From assembly GCA_040954595.2 (NCBI GenBank), contig CM082578.2, positions 868,001 through 932,000 of the forward strand: a stretch of 64,000 bases of DNA, in the 5' to 3' direction. Positions 1 through 12,966 of the stretch are shown here, one piece after another (position 1 is the stretch's first letter; every line of letters starts with the position of its first letter). The stretch comes from Balanoglossus misakiensis. Its lineage: Eukaryota; Hemichordata. A model generated the notes under the pieces. It saw nothing but the letters and a program-made list of their open reading frames with translations, was not told the DNA's origin and did not search any database. Position numbers and translations under genes: made by a program.

Positions 1-225
1 CCCAATTCCCAAAAAAAGCGTCGGACAAACCCATTCCATCTAGTGGCCCTAAAAAGACAAAATCCCACTGAGTACAACAGATTATTAACTGCATTTGAAG
101 CATCAGAAGTTAGTGTGAATGTGGTTCTCCAGTTCATGCACCAGCACATAAAACAGTTCAAGAACCTGCAAATCGATCATGCAGAACAAGTTTTGGGCTT
201 CATTTGTCAAAAACTCAACTTATGA
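1..225 (+). CDS. C-terminal exon of an unrecognised protein (5' cut by window edge)
   Basis: The frame is open from base 1 and ends at a TGA at 223-225. It gives about 74 residues, rich in Asn, Gln and Lys, with a predicted helical stretch containing LLTAFEASEVSVNVVLQFMH and ending in QKLNL. The composition looks like real coding sequence, and the frame closes just before AT-rich DNA without ORFs. I do not recognise the family. It could be the last exon of a host gene or the end of a transposon protein. Neither the start nor any splice site is visible. Confidence 0.4.
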   Translation, partial: PNSQKKRRTNPFHLVALKRQNPTEYNRLLTAFEASEVSVNVVLQFMHQHIKQFKNLQIDHAEQVLGFICQKLNL

Positions 226-2184
226 GTTGATATTTTCATTGTCTTTTAACTCTTTTTCCCATTCTTGTCTTTCTGTGTTAATTAATGTACATTTCAAAAC
301 GCAGTTATCAATCTGTTGTATTCTGCGGGATTTTGTCTTTTTAGCTGGGAAAATGGGAATTTGGTCAAAACTCGGTAACTTAATTATTGGTCAGATTGCT
401 TTGCAAAGTGGTGTGTACTTTATTGAGACATCATATAGATTTTTTTGTGGTGATATCATAAAATGACTAATTTTGGTGAATTTTTTATCTTTTTCCCAAA
501 ATCTTCTTTTACAAAAAAACTTTTCAAATTCACAACAAAAATCATTTGAGGGTGTGTAGAGGTTTTTCATTTTTTTTTTTTTTGAATCATGGTAAGAATT
601 CAATAGTATATTTTGGGGTGATTTTTGCCATTTTTGGTCCAAACTCTCAGAACCCTCTACCCCCATTGCTTTTAAATTTGATTTGCAGGTTACCAGGTGT
701 GTTCTCATAATGATTTACAAAATCTATGATGAAAGTGTCAATATTTTGTGGGGGCAATATCTTGTATTTATGGTGCATACTTTCCAATTTTGATTTGAAA
801 AAACTATATTTCTCAAAGTGTTGGGCTGATTACAAATGTACTTTAGAATTTAAGTTGTGAGTTAATGGGATGGGGTTCTTTAAAATTGTAATGGAATCAA
901 ATCGTAGGTATTTCGGAATTTGGCTGTTCTATTTGGTGTATGTACAGTACACGTGCCATTAGCAGCTTATGGGTCAGTGTTTGCCCATTGATCTCTCTCT
1001 ATGTGTGTGTGTGTCTGTCTGTCTATGTACTTCAGTGTAGACTTTTTCTTGATTAATCCCTAAATGGGACCAGTGTCCTTGACGCTGTTTTTGACAGTTA
1101 TCTTTGAGTAGTGATTGTTTTTGACAAATATGAACGGTATATTAAAATAACACTAAAGTCCACCTCGGGTGTGTGGTGTACTTCTTTATTCAATTTTATA
1201 TACATGTGTGCCTGTGTAATGATTTGTGCATTTCTTCTTTATTAACAAGTTTATCGGTGTACGGTAGTTCTCTTTTTTAAGGATGTGGTGGCCCTGAGAA
1301 GGGCCGTTTGGTATGTGTATGCAGAGCATACGTCTCTGAGACGCTAAAAAACTTCCATGAAAACACCTCCGTAGTTGTCCTCTGATGACTGAATTTCTTC
1401 TTTAGTACCCTGCGAACACACCTCCTATACATTCCATCTCCCCATAGATGTATATGGCTGGTCTACATTCTCATTCTGATAACAAAATGGAAATTCGACA
1501 CGTCAGTAACAAATACAATAAACTGTAAAACACCACTTTCTCTTATGCATCTTGTTTTGTTTTGTCAGCACAGCAGCAATGTAAAACCATGCAGCAAGAA
1601 TTTTACTGATACAGATGATAAAGCATCATGTTAAAGTTATCTTTTACCGTTTTCATCAGCACAGTTATAAAATCGCATGATTCCAAGCATCTCATGTCTT
1701 TGGGAATATGGGTCATCTTGTTACCTCGTGTAACACATCATCCATGGATTTGCCCTCTTCATTATGGACAGTTTGTCAGTACTTCTCAAAAACTGAAACA
1801 AAATAACAGACAGACTTTATATGACGGCAGTCATGGGGAGTGACTGTGATGATGGTCTACCGTTCATAAATCTGGAAAAATATAGTTTTTGTTTTCTTGA
1901 AGTGTCTAATGCTGCAGTCACACAATCAACTGAAACAGTCAGAGAATTAATTAATAGTATTCTGTGTAATGTAAGTTGACCACAATGAAAGCAAGAATGG
2001 TCCTAAATCAATATAAATCCAGATGGTTTCAGCTATAACTCATTTGAAAAAATGTCCGAGCTAGACAGTTAAAGTGCGGTTTTCAGAACAAACAAAAGAC
2101 CTTATACTTTATATCAGTCATTGCTTTCTGTTCAATTAAATAGAAAAATCGGAAAAACAAACTTATCTATTTTAAAACCTTGAA
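226..2184. other. intergenic stretch without a supported gene
   Basis: AT-rich DNA with short GT runs near 1000. ORFs here are short and lack family features or splice context. It holds one member of a dispersed repeat family (about 380-720) and is otherwise unremarkable. It must contain the 3' end of the minus-strand gene that stops at 2185. Confidence 0.5.
380..720 (+). repeat. member of a dispersed non-coding repeat family
   Basis: The block shares the phrases gtcagattgcttt, ggtgtgta, ttattgagac, ttttggggtgatttt and cctctaccc, in the same order and with similar spacing, with the reverse complement of about 47150-47345. Weaker relatives occur near 50.1-50.6 kb ('agcaatctga' segments). No protein is apparent. 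It is an old interspersed repeat, type unknown. Confidence 0.5.
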
Positions 2185-5100
2185 CTACAAGTAGTTCAGG
2201 TGACTTTTCTTCTTTTGATTCCAGATTGCAAGGAACAGTCTGACATGGAAGATGAAATTATCTGGGGTCATATAAGATACTTGTGCCTTAATTTTCTGTA
2301 ATGCTGCATTGCTCTGCTCACAGATCTGGGTATTTATGTTGGCCAAACTTCTGTTGTCCTTGTACTGTTGCAGGCTATAACCTGATGAACAACTGATCAG
2401 TAAAATATAAAAGAAGATTCTTCTGTGAAAATTTTAACAGTATAAAACATAAACAATTTTTTCAGACAAATTGATATCGTTCCTTAGAAAATTGACACAC
2501 ATGCCCTGAATACATTTCAGATACCTGATTAACAGAGCTTATGAGCCAGTCAGAAGTTGTAATTTGAGCAAACCTGTTTATGTCACCAGTCCGGGTTATG
2601 TCTCTGAGTGGAATAATAGAATTGACCAATCGGTGATTGCCATTGTGAAATTTGATTTTATCAGAGCAAAATCCTTTCCCTGTCTCCTACCTCCTAACTG
2701 ACTCCAAATATGATGTGGTTAACTGGTCGTATACTTCTTAGCTGTTCCAGTCAACTAAGCTCTGCAATTGCCAAACATAGATGATTTGAAAAATATTCTT
2801 TTGAGCTTTTTAATCTGATACTCACCCAATGTGGTTTTTCCAATGGAGACGATCCACTAAGAAAACTGTCTTCATGAAATAGTTTGGTTCTCTGAAGAAA
2901 GACAAAAAATCACTTCATTAGTTCTAATCTTTATATTCTTGCTGAAAGGAGTAAGCAACGTCAATTCATCAAATTCTTGATTTTTTTTTTTGGGGGGGGG
3001 GGGGGGTAAAACACAAAATTAACCATATGACAAGCTGACATCTCAATATGAAAAAATTGTAACAAAGTGGCTGCCAGACCACCATCTTGGATCATATCGC
3101 AAAAAAAAATGAGTTAAAGGCAAGGGTGGGCAAGCATAATTGAGCATAAAATAAAGCTTAGCCACCCTTCTCTTAAGTTTAACAGAAGTGTGGTAATCAC
3201 ATTAACATACAAAACAGTATATCAAGGTTGAAATAAGACTTACCGATTTAAACAGTACTGATGCAGCCGACATGCATTGTCATATATGACAATGGCTGGA
3301 GGTTGTCTTAGTCTTGTTGTCATAATGTTGAATGGCACTTCGGGTGACTCCACTTGCCTCATAGCCTGGAAGCCATAGCAGAACCCATGTTGACAGAACA
3401 CAGTGAAAATGCCAGGTGATAACGTAGGGTGTTTGTTGGAGATCTTTTGGCAAGTGTCATCACCATGTGCAAGTCTGTCTTTGTCTTGCCGGTACAGAGG
3501 TTTCCTATTAAATGAAAAGTGAAAGCATGATAACTAAGAGAATGGCAATGGCATGCATAGCACATGGGTACATAAACTTCCATTTTGAATACATATAAAC
3601 ATGTATACAGAAAGGTATGTCTAAGTGGGAAATGAAAATTCACAAAAGTAATGAAAATAATGCAAAAAGTGGCAGCTCTAGAGGCTTAAGACAGACTTCA
3701 ATTAACTTTCAAGTTACAGTGAGATATCCTTACCCATGAAGCTTTGGTAGGCAAGGGAAGCAAGCTACAGGGTCTTCTATTGGATCTGGATATTGCACAG
3801 TACTATCAGGTCCCTGGTTACATACTTTGTATGAGCTCCTCACTCGTAACAACACATCTCTAAGAAGGCGACGCACTTCTCTTGGGATACCATGAGGATT
3901 GTGCCCGAAATGTGACAGCAATTTGAAAATAAGAGGAGCATCTTGCTGTACAATTTCAAGTTCCCCTTGATGTCTGCTGTCAAATATATCGAGTCCGTGT
4001 ATTATTTTCTTGATGACATGTTTAGCCTGTGAATCTGGGGTCAATTGCAGAAGAGCACTTGCAGGCGAGTTTTTTGACAAATCTTGAAGAAATTGGCAGA
4101 ACTCCTTTGGGGCTAGCAGATTTCTTCCGTGTCCACTGACGAGTTGGAGAAATTCCATAAGCGAATGGAGGTGACTGTACTTTCTCATCAAATTAATCAT
4201 CACTGTGTACTCAAGGGGTGTAAGTGGTTTCTCAGCTGGCTTGTTGGTACTACAAAACTGTAATAACAGTTTCCTGACCTTGGCATTTGGTATATACACT
4301 CGGTCACAGTGACGTGTACCAATATCCAAAGGCTGGCCTTGGTCACGTGATGCCCTCTCTGGGTCTGGAAGTTCTTGCAAGAGGCGTTTGTTCAGTCCTA
4401 CACTCGTACCATCACATATCAGAACAGAAGGCTGCAGCTCACATATAGGGCATTGGTATACAGTGCCATAATTTATGTCCAATAGCCTTGCAAATGCATT
4501 CCAGGCATTCCTAAGTTTGTGGTATTTCAAAGAAACAGACTCTGATAACATAGCATGTTTTTCAGAGTAGGCCCTATTTAAGAACAGAAAGAAAGATTAA
4601 TGTCAGGTGATTGCCAGGAGTGAAAGAAAGTTTATAATGTTTATCTGTTGTAACATTTTTATACTGTACCTTCTCTGATAAGAGCCCCCAAATTAATGGG
4701 GGGTGGGGGTGAAAAGAATACAACCTGGTACATCAAGAAATGTGTTTTTGGTGGGCTTCCTAATCACCCTGTAAATTATATCATGGGAAAAATGGCGCTC
4801 TTGAGCATGTGACAGGTCTAAACAATTATCGGACTGGTAAAAGCAACAATGAACTTTTGAAATTTGATGACTGACTATATGGGTAACAGCCTTCCCTAGA
4901 GAATATTTAGACAAAAATTTTGCTTACCACCCCTTCGTTCAAGTATTAATGGGTAATTTCAGTATTGATCTTTCCTTGCTGAGCTACCAAATACATAAGT
5001 TCCCTAGTCAATGATTATATTTTTAGAAATACAAAGTATATGTACTTACCTATGGAAAGATGCCAACGGATTTCTGGACTCTACCATCAAATGAAGGTAG

Positions 5101-7536
5101 GAGAGTAATAAACTGTAGTGAATAATGTCCTTGTTGTTCAGATTAAACATCAAATCTCCATGCCCATCATAATGCAACCTGCACATACATGGACCAACAC
5201 TTGGACGATAGTACACTGCAAGGAAAATAATGACTATGTTAATATAATTACCAATACATGTAGGAGATCATTAGATAAGTGGGATGGAAGTTGCGTGTGG
5301 TCGAACGGTGATTCACTATATAGCCATATGTAGAATAATATTCACGGTGTCTTGTATCAATCAAACATTTTAATGGAAAAATGGCAGTGATCCAATGCAA
5401 CCTTAAACCAATGGTACAGTAAATAAGGTTAACTTACCCTTGATAGTTTGTTCCTCTCCTTCTACATAAACATGCTGAAGTGAATGTGTCTCATAATACA
5501 CAATGGCATCTCCAACAAGCCAATGTTGTTGTACAGGGTCATCAACATCCCATGCATGTCCATGTTGACAGGTAGAATGGGGGCCAGCACTTGGTATCTC
5601 GGGAATTAGATTATGCTGTACAGGCTGTTCTCCACTTTGTTGTTGTTGAAACTTTACCTTCAGAGAGTCATCAAGAGGGTATGAGATTGGCTTAAATGAC
5701 ACGCTTGGGAAAGTACTTTCTTTCAAAGTGCGTTCAGTTTCTTGAATCTCAACCTCATTTTGTCCATACCATATTCGGTATTCTTCAACATGGTCACATG
5801 TGGTTCTACCATATGCGCAGGTCTCACAGCTAAGTTTTTTACCAACATGTTTGTTCCTCAGAGATATTATATGTGTGTCTTCACCTATGGTAACACTAGT
5901 CAGGAACGGATTCAATGACAGGCAATCAACAATGACTGATGTGTCTGCAGAGTTGGGGTCCACTTCAACAGGTACATCAGGAAAAAGTTCACTTGCTGCC
6001 CAGGCATGAAGACAGTATTTATTTTTTTCAGTTGTGATGAACTCATCAAAGTTTTCTGGTATCCCACGCTGAGATGAGGATAATCTGGCTGCTTGGATTA
6101 ACCCATCCTGACATGAACATGTATACAGGAACTCCTGAGACGTACTCTGCACACTGTAAAATCGCAGGTTACGTTTGACAATAACGTGCTGTGATATCAA
6201 CTGCCCAGTCTCAATTTCACAATCTGACAATACATATGTATTGCCAGATGATAGCTCCCACTTTCTGTTCTGGGCTTGTAACTGATGCAGGTATTCTTCC
6301 CTTGCGTTATTGCCAATTGTACCAACTACTGAAGATATTCTGAAGAGAAACAAACAAAACTTGGTCACATATAAACATTTATGTTCACTGATTCCTCTAA
6401 AAAAGTATCTATTGTTTTGAAAGAGCATATCAATAACTAAATAAATTTTCATTGTACTCAACACATATGATACTAATTAAAAAAGCAGATCTGACCTAAC
6501 CATATTTAAACACAGAAATGTAAAAAGAAATTAACAATAGGCCAATAAAGTGTCATGTGTGATGGCAATTTTAGAGAGGCAGTGCTAGAGAAATTGATAT
6601 TTGACTAAAATGATATACAAACCATTACATTACCAGCAGCTAACCTCCCCCCCCCCCCCATTTTTATCTCAAGTAATGTACACACAAGGCAGATAAGTCC
6701 CCCATAAACCTGGCTTCCTATCAGGTGTTTGCTGATAACATGCCAAATTTAAAGTAGGGATACATAACCAAAGTAAGCTGTTGTAAAAATCAGTGAAATT
6801 TCCATATTTGTGTTCTTGGGGCAATTTTGGCCGTTTTTGGTCTTAAATCATTTTTTTCTCTGATTGATTTGAAATTTGGGACTCAATTTTTATAACACAT
6901 AAATGTTTGTGTACAACTTCTATTAAATCCTGATATCACATTTTTTTGTGCTTTTCTTTGTTAAAAATAAAACTAAAACCCTAGTTAGAAGGCCTAACTC
7001 CAGTCTATGGTCTCCAGTCTTGGTGATCGAGTGCCAGAGATCAATTCCCCTGCTATGACTGATTACCCTTACAGAGTATTCATTGGCAGGATTTTTTTGG
7101 TTTGAAATAAAATAGTAGTTGCTGAAAACACAGGTCTTCAGGTACTTCCCCCCAGTCGTCCCACAATGCAATGCGGTTTTCAAGATGGCGGTTAATACAG
7201 TTTTGCCCTGAGAGAGAAGGGAGGACACGATCACCCCGCCGGGATAAATCAATCAAACTATTAAAAGAATTAAATTAATGACACCTATCAACGCCTGTTG
7301 TCAGACATTTAATGAGCGACTTTCGTACCTGAAAAGGGCAAATTAATACCGGCCTTTGTCTCCTTCACGATCACATGATACTGCACGCTATGTGTTACAA
7401 ACAGTGCAACTCTAATATATACTTACTCAAAACGTTGGCGCTTTACGCTTTTAGCGATCTCCTGGTGTGGCCGCTTCTTTCTTCGCACATTCGATGGATG
7501 GGATTCAAAAAATCGACGACGTTGTTTGCGATCCAT
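2185..7536 (-). CDS. KDZ-transposase/HMGXB3-like protein, intact seven-exon gene (850 aa)
   Basis: I assembled seven exons on the minus strand: 7536-7427, 6339-5438, 5215-5050, 4573-3734, 3504-3244, 2891-2826 and 2392-2185. All introns are GT-AG, every phase matches, and the coding sum is 2553 nt with TAG at 2187-2185. The product starts with a very basic tail (residues 1-37). Then come a SWIM-like CxC...CxH set (C111, C113, C146, H148) and a CxxC...CxH set (C208, C211, C218, H220), as in the CxC4 cluster linked to KDZ transposases and HMGXB3. A DDE-type core follows: D447 in LICDGTSVG, D748 in YDNACRLHQYCLNR, VDRLHWKNHIGCSSGYSL, and E807 in CEQSNAA. That order is typical of KDZ-family proteins. 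It lacks an HMG box. Function is either a KDZ transposase or a domesticated derivative. I found no terminal inverted repeats or target duplication, and the intact frame would fit either recent insertion or selection. Confidence 0.8.
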
Positions 7537-8721
7537 TCTCTATTGAAATGTAATCTATAATAACGAAGTACTGCCAAACTATATGCATGACGTAACGCTA
7601 TTTAAACGTTTCATTTCATATCGTTGAGGGCGCCAAGAGTCCCGCAGAGTCGAATATATTGCATTGTGCGTGAATTCCCGCAGAGTGCCATTTATTGCAC
7701 TGTGCGTGTCCCGCACTTTGGCCCCTCACTCTTGTCTTTTCGACACCCTTAAATACCTCACCAGTGTAGCCAGGTCTAGATAGAAACATTTGAACGGCAA
7801 CAGCTAACAAACTCAGCGTAATTCAATAAAACGCCCTAACACAGCCTGAACTCGGATAATGTGTTATCCCAAAATTCATTCCGTGGAAAATAATCACTGG
7901 TCTGTTTACGTATTTCACCCGATTTTCCAAGGACTACGGCAACCCGCCAGAAGTGAGTAGCCTGCTAATGAGATCTCCACAACATTACGTAATGACGGTC
8001 AAAGTCCGATGCCCCAGTGTCCGTCCTCAGCCCACCAAAAATGCGAAAAATATTACAAAAATCTTCTTCTCAAAATCGACGTAGCCTAGGACCTTGAAAT
8101 TTGGCACAAAGGATTTTGGCCACATGGTCTACAAAAATCGCGAAAAGAATGTACATTCCCCCATTAACGTGCAAATTAGGTCAATTTGAAAATTTCGCTC
8201 GATTATAGCCACCAAGTCACGTGACTAATTACAAATTCAAAGGGCAGGTGCACTAGTACTCATGGGCCCCAATCATCGTGCCAAACTTCATAGGCGCAGG
8301 TGCCGGAATTTCAGAGAAAAACGGGAGCAAAAAAACGACTCAAGAAGAAAGAAGAAAAACTCCAGCAATAACAGAAGGGGACCAAGCGCCTGAGGGCGCT
8401 TGGTCCCCTAATAATGGAGTCACCAGGGGAAAGAGATCATTATCCATCTTGCAGTGTTTTGGTATGTATAACAGAAGGCAATATCTCCTCCTCGTCCACA
8501 GCCATAGCCTAGTATCTAGCCGTATTTTGTCCGCTTTGCTTCCAAAACTAGCATCTAGCCTCACTCATGCCACTGGCCCGATAAAACCCCATACCCCTTG
8601 CCGGGAATTGTGACGTATATATCAAATTATTGTGGTGTGATCCAATATGGAAAGAATGACAATTGGAATGTTCATCTCTTTGGTTGAAAAAATAATTTTT
8701 CAACAATGATGTCTATTGCAG
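7537..8721. other. region between divergent genes, with repeat fragments
   Basis: This holds the upstream region of the minus-strand KDZ-like gene (start codon at 7536) and intron sequence 5' of the plus-strand receptor exons. Near 7620-7720 there are two related direct segments containing 'cccgcagagt' and 'gcactgtgcgtg' or a close variant. From about 8040 to 8408 the DNA resembles the 3' part of a short interspersed or MITE-like repeat ending in a hairpin. The ORFs at 8278-8613 and on the opposite strand run through that repeat and are not credible. Confidence 0.45.
8377..8408. repeat. perfect hairpin at the end of a repeat element
   Basis: The arms are GGGGACCAAGCGCC and its exact complement, separated by a 3-base loop. 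The preceding A-rich text and this closing hairpin match the layout of non-autonomous repeats whose other end reads gggcccaagcgc, as at 61.75 kb in this window. Confidence 0.6.
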
Positions 8722-11706
8722 AGAGGTGCGATGTTGGTCACTACTTTGACAACGGGACTTCTCAGTGCCAAAGCTGCCCCATTGGATTCTGGCAATCAGA
8801 AGAAGGAAAGTTTGTGTGTAATACTTGCCCAAAGGGAATGCTTACATTAGTTGAAGGAGCTACTGATGAGTCACAATGTCAGGGTAGGTACTTGTGTTAT
8901 TTGCTATTCTTGACTATCAATCACATGATCTGGCCATGTGACGTACCCATGGCGTTATCATTTGTTAGTGACAGGCAAGCAATATTTCGGCATCCAGTAA
9001 ACTTTTTTCCGAGTAGGTTTTTACTTTAGAACCGCCAGATATGTAACATATTCAACAGTTTAACAAACTCACGTGAGTGAAAAGCAGATAATCGTGAATA
9101 TCAAAAAATTAATCTTCTCAATTCCAGAGGTATGTAAATCAGTGGGAGTCCAACTTAGTGTCAATGGGTCTTGTGAGTCGTGTCCCATGGGAACCTATCG
9201 ATCAAATGCTGAACTTCAGCCATCTTGTATGCCGTGCCCATTTGGCTTCACCACAAGAACAGTCGGTTCAACCTTAAGTGAAGATTGTAATGTTCGTAAG
9301 TATTATGTATACAACTTTTCATGTTGTATCTCAACTGTACTGAACTGAAGGTTGTATTATTGTGCCTCAGTTGTTCAGAATAATGATAGTCCTCCAATTT
9401 TATTCTATGCTCTTTTTCCATTCCATCAACAGCTTACTGCAATGTTGGTTGGTACTTGAATCAGGAGTCCTATAGATGTGAGAAATGCCCTGATGGAACA
9501 TATAACTTTGAATTCAACCAGGATGCTTGTCAACCATGCCCAACTGGCTACACTACAGGCAGAGAGGGTGCCCTATATGAAACAGAATGTGATGGTAGGA
9601 ATAATTTTTCATAATCATAGAACTGATAACATGCATTAAGTGCTTGTGGAGATCAACCTTAACTGTTCAATCTGACACAAACACTTCATTATAAGAACTT
9701 TTCTTCTTTATTTAGAGTATCATTTGATATGTTGTGTGATCCAATATTTTTATATAATTTAATAATGCTCCTCTTTTAACACCTTTTCTGAAAATTTCAC
9801 GGAAATAACAATATTGTAATACTGTTTTCTCAGAATTCTACATGTTAGGCTATGGAATGTGATAACCATGCACTGCATCTGGGTAGTCATCTAACTTAAA
9901 GGTATACAGTCACCTCCAATTTACAAATGCCCATATATGGCTGAAATGGAGTATATGAGAGTTCTAAAGAACATATGGTGGCGCTCCTTTTTGCATGTGC
10001 CACCCACTGAAAATCTGTGATTGGCTAGATCTCCTTTTGCCATGGTAACTATAGCTAATTTTCCATAGGTGACCGTATACCTTTAACTGGTGATATGTAT
10101 GAAGATCCCATAGTTTTATTTGGTGGTCAGTTAAAGACATTGCAAGAATTTTTGTTTTCTAGATGCACATGAATGTCGTCTTGGTCTGGATGACTGTCAC
10201 CCAAATGCCACTTGCAGGAATCTTGTACCAGGATATGAATGCACTTGCAAAACTGGTTTCACTGGTGATGGAATAACTTGTACAGGTATGTAACTATCTA
10301 CAACTGAAATGTCAACAGAAATATGCACAGCTAAAACGTAGACACTACTGTTGATTTTATGCTATTAAAGGGACAAAGTATCTCTCTTGCTGCCCTTTTT
10401 CCATTAATTATGTTTGATACAAGACACTGTTTTGTTATTCACCCGGTACATGTGGATATATAGTGAATCAACGTTCGACAGCACACAACTTCCATTCCGT
10501 TTGTAAGAAATCAATCTACAAGTGGGTTTAGTTCTTGTCTAATACAAATGGTTCGTCAGGTAGAATAATGTGATGTGATTTTATTCTTGTGTCTAGACAA
10601 ATGTGAAGGGTTCTGCTCAAACAATGCTGTTTGCATCAAGGACAGTGATGGCAATCCTGTTTGTAAATGTACTGATGAATATCAAGGTGAAACTTGCCGC
10701 CAGAGAATACCAATGCAAGTTAAAGGTGTGTATACATTTCTTTGTCTTTAAATAACTCAAGAATAAAATACAATATTCACTAAAGTTTACACATTTGTTT
10801 GATCTACATGATTACAGTTTACGTTGTCTTGAAAATATTTGTGAAAATGGTGAAACTGCAACATCTGCAGTATAACTAGATTTTTGGTCTACTAACCATT
10901 TTACAATAGTTAAGCATCATAATGAATGGTTTTCTTGCTTTTATCATAGCATATCGCCCCCGTGACAAATAGAAATATTTAAACTCTTACAGATTCCTCC
11001 GTTGACACAGCTGTCATCATTGGTGGTGTTGCGGGAGGTTTAGCGGCTGTGTTAGTGCTTGGTGTAATAATGTTACTCATGTACCAACGGTAAGTTATTT
11101 AGTACTACCAGAGTAGAATATAGACAGCTGTAGAAATGTTGCCCATCAGAAAACTGGGAATTTACCTGTATCTTTCCATACATGCATGAGGCAACGTGAA
11201 AAATAATCACATCTGTATCGTGGAAGCAAATTTATTCAAAGAGTTCATGCATAGACCTATTCGCGTATAGGGTAACTGCAGTGCATCATGGTATAATTTG
11301 CGTTCAACATGCATGGCGGCTAACAAGGCAAAGTCACGCGACCAGACCGCAAAGTGTCCAACAACCACCTGCGTTATTCTACAGTAGTAACCACATCACA
11401 ACAAATCCCACATTGATGATGTTCAACTATTTGACATTCAGGTGTGCTCTTGGAGGAAAGAAACATCCAGGCTGGGAAGAACAAGAGGCAACTATGGATA
11501 TCCATTGGTTTGATGATACAGATGATGTTGATAGCAAGGCAGGGGAAAGTGTGGAAGATGAGGAAGCCTTCAGAGAAATCTATCACTACAATCCCATGTA
11601 TAGTGGCGACAGTGGTAGTGCCAGTGGAAGTGAGGAATGGAGACCAAGGCCTCTTAAGAGTAGAAATGAACTATTTCATGAGAGTCACGGAGACAGATAC
11701 TTCTAA
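8722..11706 (+). CDS. type I membrane receptor-like protein: Cys-rich repeats, two EGF domains, TM (C-terminal exons)
   Basis: Seven exons join in frame: 8722-8883, 9128-9295, 9433-9594, 10163-10285, 10597-10725, 10993-11089 and 11442-11706. All have GT-AG borders, and the shared phase 1 of the modules is typical of exon-shuffled extracellular domains. Exons 1-3 each encode one GCC2/GCC3 (Ephrin-receptor-like) repeat, with CxxCPxGxW/Y and CxPCPxGxTT spacing. Exon 4 is an EGF domain (DDCHPNATCRN ... CKTGFTGDG). Exon 5 is a second, shorter EGF (CEGFCSNNAVC ... CKCTDEYQGETC). Exon 6 is the membrane segment (AVIIGGVAGGLAAVLVLGVI). Exon 7 is an acidic cytoplasmic tail (HWFDDTDDVDSKAGESVEDEE) ending HGDRYF. 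The N-terminus and signal peptide lie upstream, so the antisense KDZ-like gene may sit inside one of its introns. Ligand unknown. A putative poly(A) signal is at 12511-12516. Confidence 0.85.
9896..10086. mobile_element. MITE with TTAA target duplication (piggyBac/Kolobok type) in a receptor intron
   Basis: The 183-bp insert is bounded by TTAA on both sides. Its terminal inverted repeats are AGGTATACAGTCACCT on the left and AGGTGACCGTATACCT on the right, with one mismatch. It has no coding capacity. TTAA duplication is characteristic of piggyBac and Kolobok superfamilies. It lies in the intron between the third Cys-rich repeat exon and the first EGF exon. Confidence 0.85.
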
Positions 11707-12284
11707 TGTGCCATCTCTGTGTGTACATGTATGGTATAATTCAAATGATAACTAGAATGGTTTTCATTTTGTGAGTTGACACAGTACTGTGATAAGCTTG
11801 GTATAATCCCATAAATGATAACAATAATAGTTATGCTTTGTCAGACGACAGTACTGTGATAAGCGCACATTAAATTGGTTGGAGTGAAACAGATCTTTAT
11901 TATTACACTCTTAGCAACATCTGAATGAAATGATCATAAATAATCATCTTTAAAGTATGTTGGTTATAAGGCTATATATTTTACATATTTTAAAGAATTT
12001 TCCTTAAAAATTTGTTATGACTTATTATAAGGTATTGTGTAATGAGAAAGATATGATAATACGTGAATTCCTAAACAACAACATATTTGTGTTGAATTTG
12101 GAGGACAAATTTAACAGTGTACCAATTCAGCTCTCCCTTTGCATGCTGACTTGCTTCTGTATTCATACAAGGCAGCATTTATCCTTAACTTGATCAGATA
12201 GAAGGTCTTTTCATCCAAATGCATAGATTATGAATTATTTCTCTCAATATATTCAGTGACTACCTCCCGATGATATATATCCTC
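11707..12284 (+). other. 3' UTR / downstream of the receptor gene
   Basis: AT-rich sequence directly after the receptor stop codon. It has no ORF of note. A direct repeat with 'gacagtactgtgataagc'-like text occurs near 11780 and 11845. The transcript probably ends here or soon after, at the AATAAA near 12511, which already lies inside the duplicated block. Confidence 0.4.
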
Positions 12285-12966
12285 CTGAATTAGTGCTTCA
12301 AATTTTGATATTTTTCTTGATATTTTTCTTTAATTTGACTTCAACTGTCACCATTCTCCAAGACTGTAAAAGAAGGGAGATGATGATTAACTATTATCAA
12401 TTTTTTTGCCCCTTGTACTGTCTTTACAACTGGCCGTATAAATCTGATATTTGTTTGGCATGCGAATTTTGGAATATGGATGTGTATGATCACAATTATA
12501 AGATCCTCAAAATAAAAGATCCTATCATTTCATTTGGTTAATAACCAGTTCATAGGTGAATGAAAATATAGTTACTCACTTTGAGACCTGACATGTATAT
12601 ATAATAATTCAAAGTATTTATTCGCATATTTTTATATTATTCATGGTGTTATAGATCAATGGAAATTTTTCAAATTAAATTCATGTATATAAAATGTAGC
12701 AATGTAATGTCATATGTGAAACCCTTAATCTTGATATTGTAATTCATTGTAGAATATGATTATATTGTGTTATTCACTCAACTTGTGCATGTATGTTTAA
12801 GATTCAAGCAAAATTACTTTTTTATACAAACTGTTCCTTTTTGTATTGTTCGGTGACAACTCATCAACAATGAAATAAGTTTGGGAAATTTTTGAACAAA
12901 GTCATGAAGTATAAGTACTATAAATAAGTTTAATATCTGTTTGAGTTGTCCTGCCAGAAGTCAACA

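Noticed and set aside
8278-8613. 111-codon plus-strand ORF and its antisense partner
   Set aside because: They lie within a repeat that ends in a hairpin; no splice or domain support.
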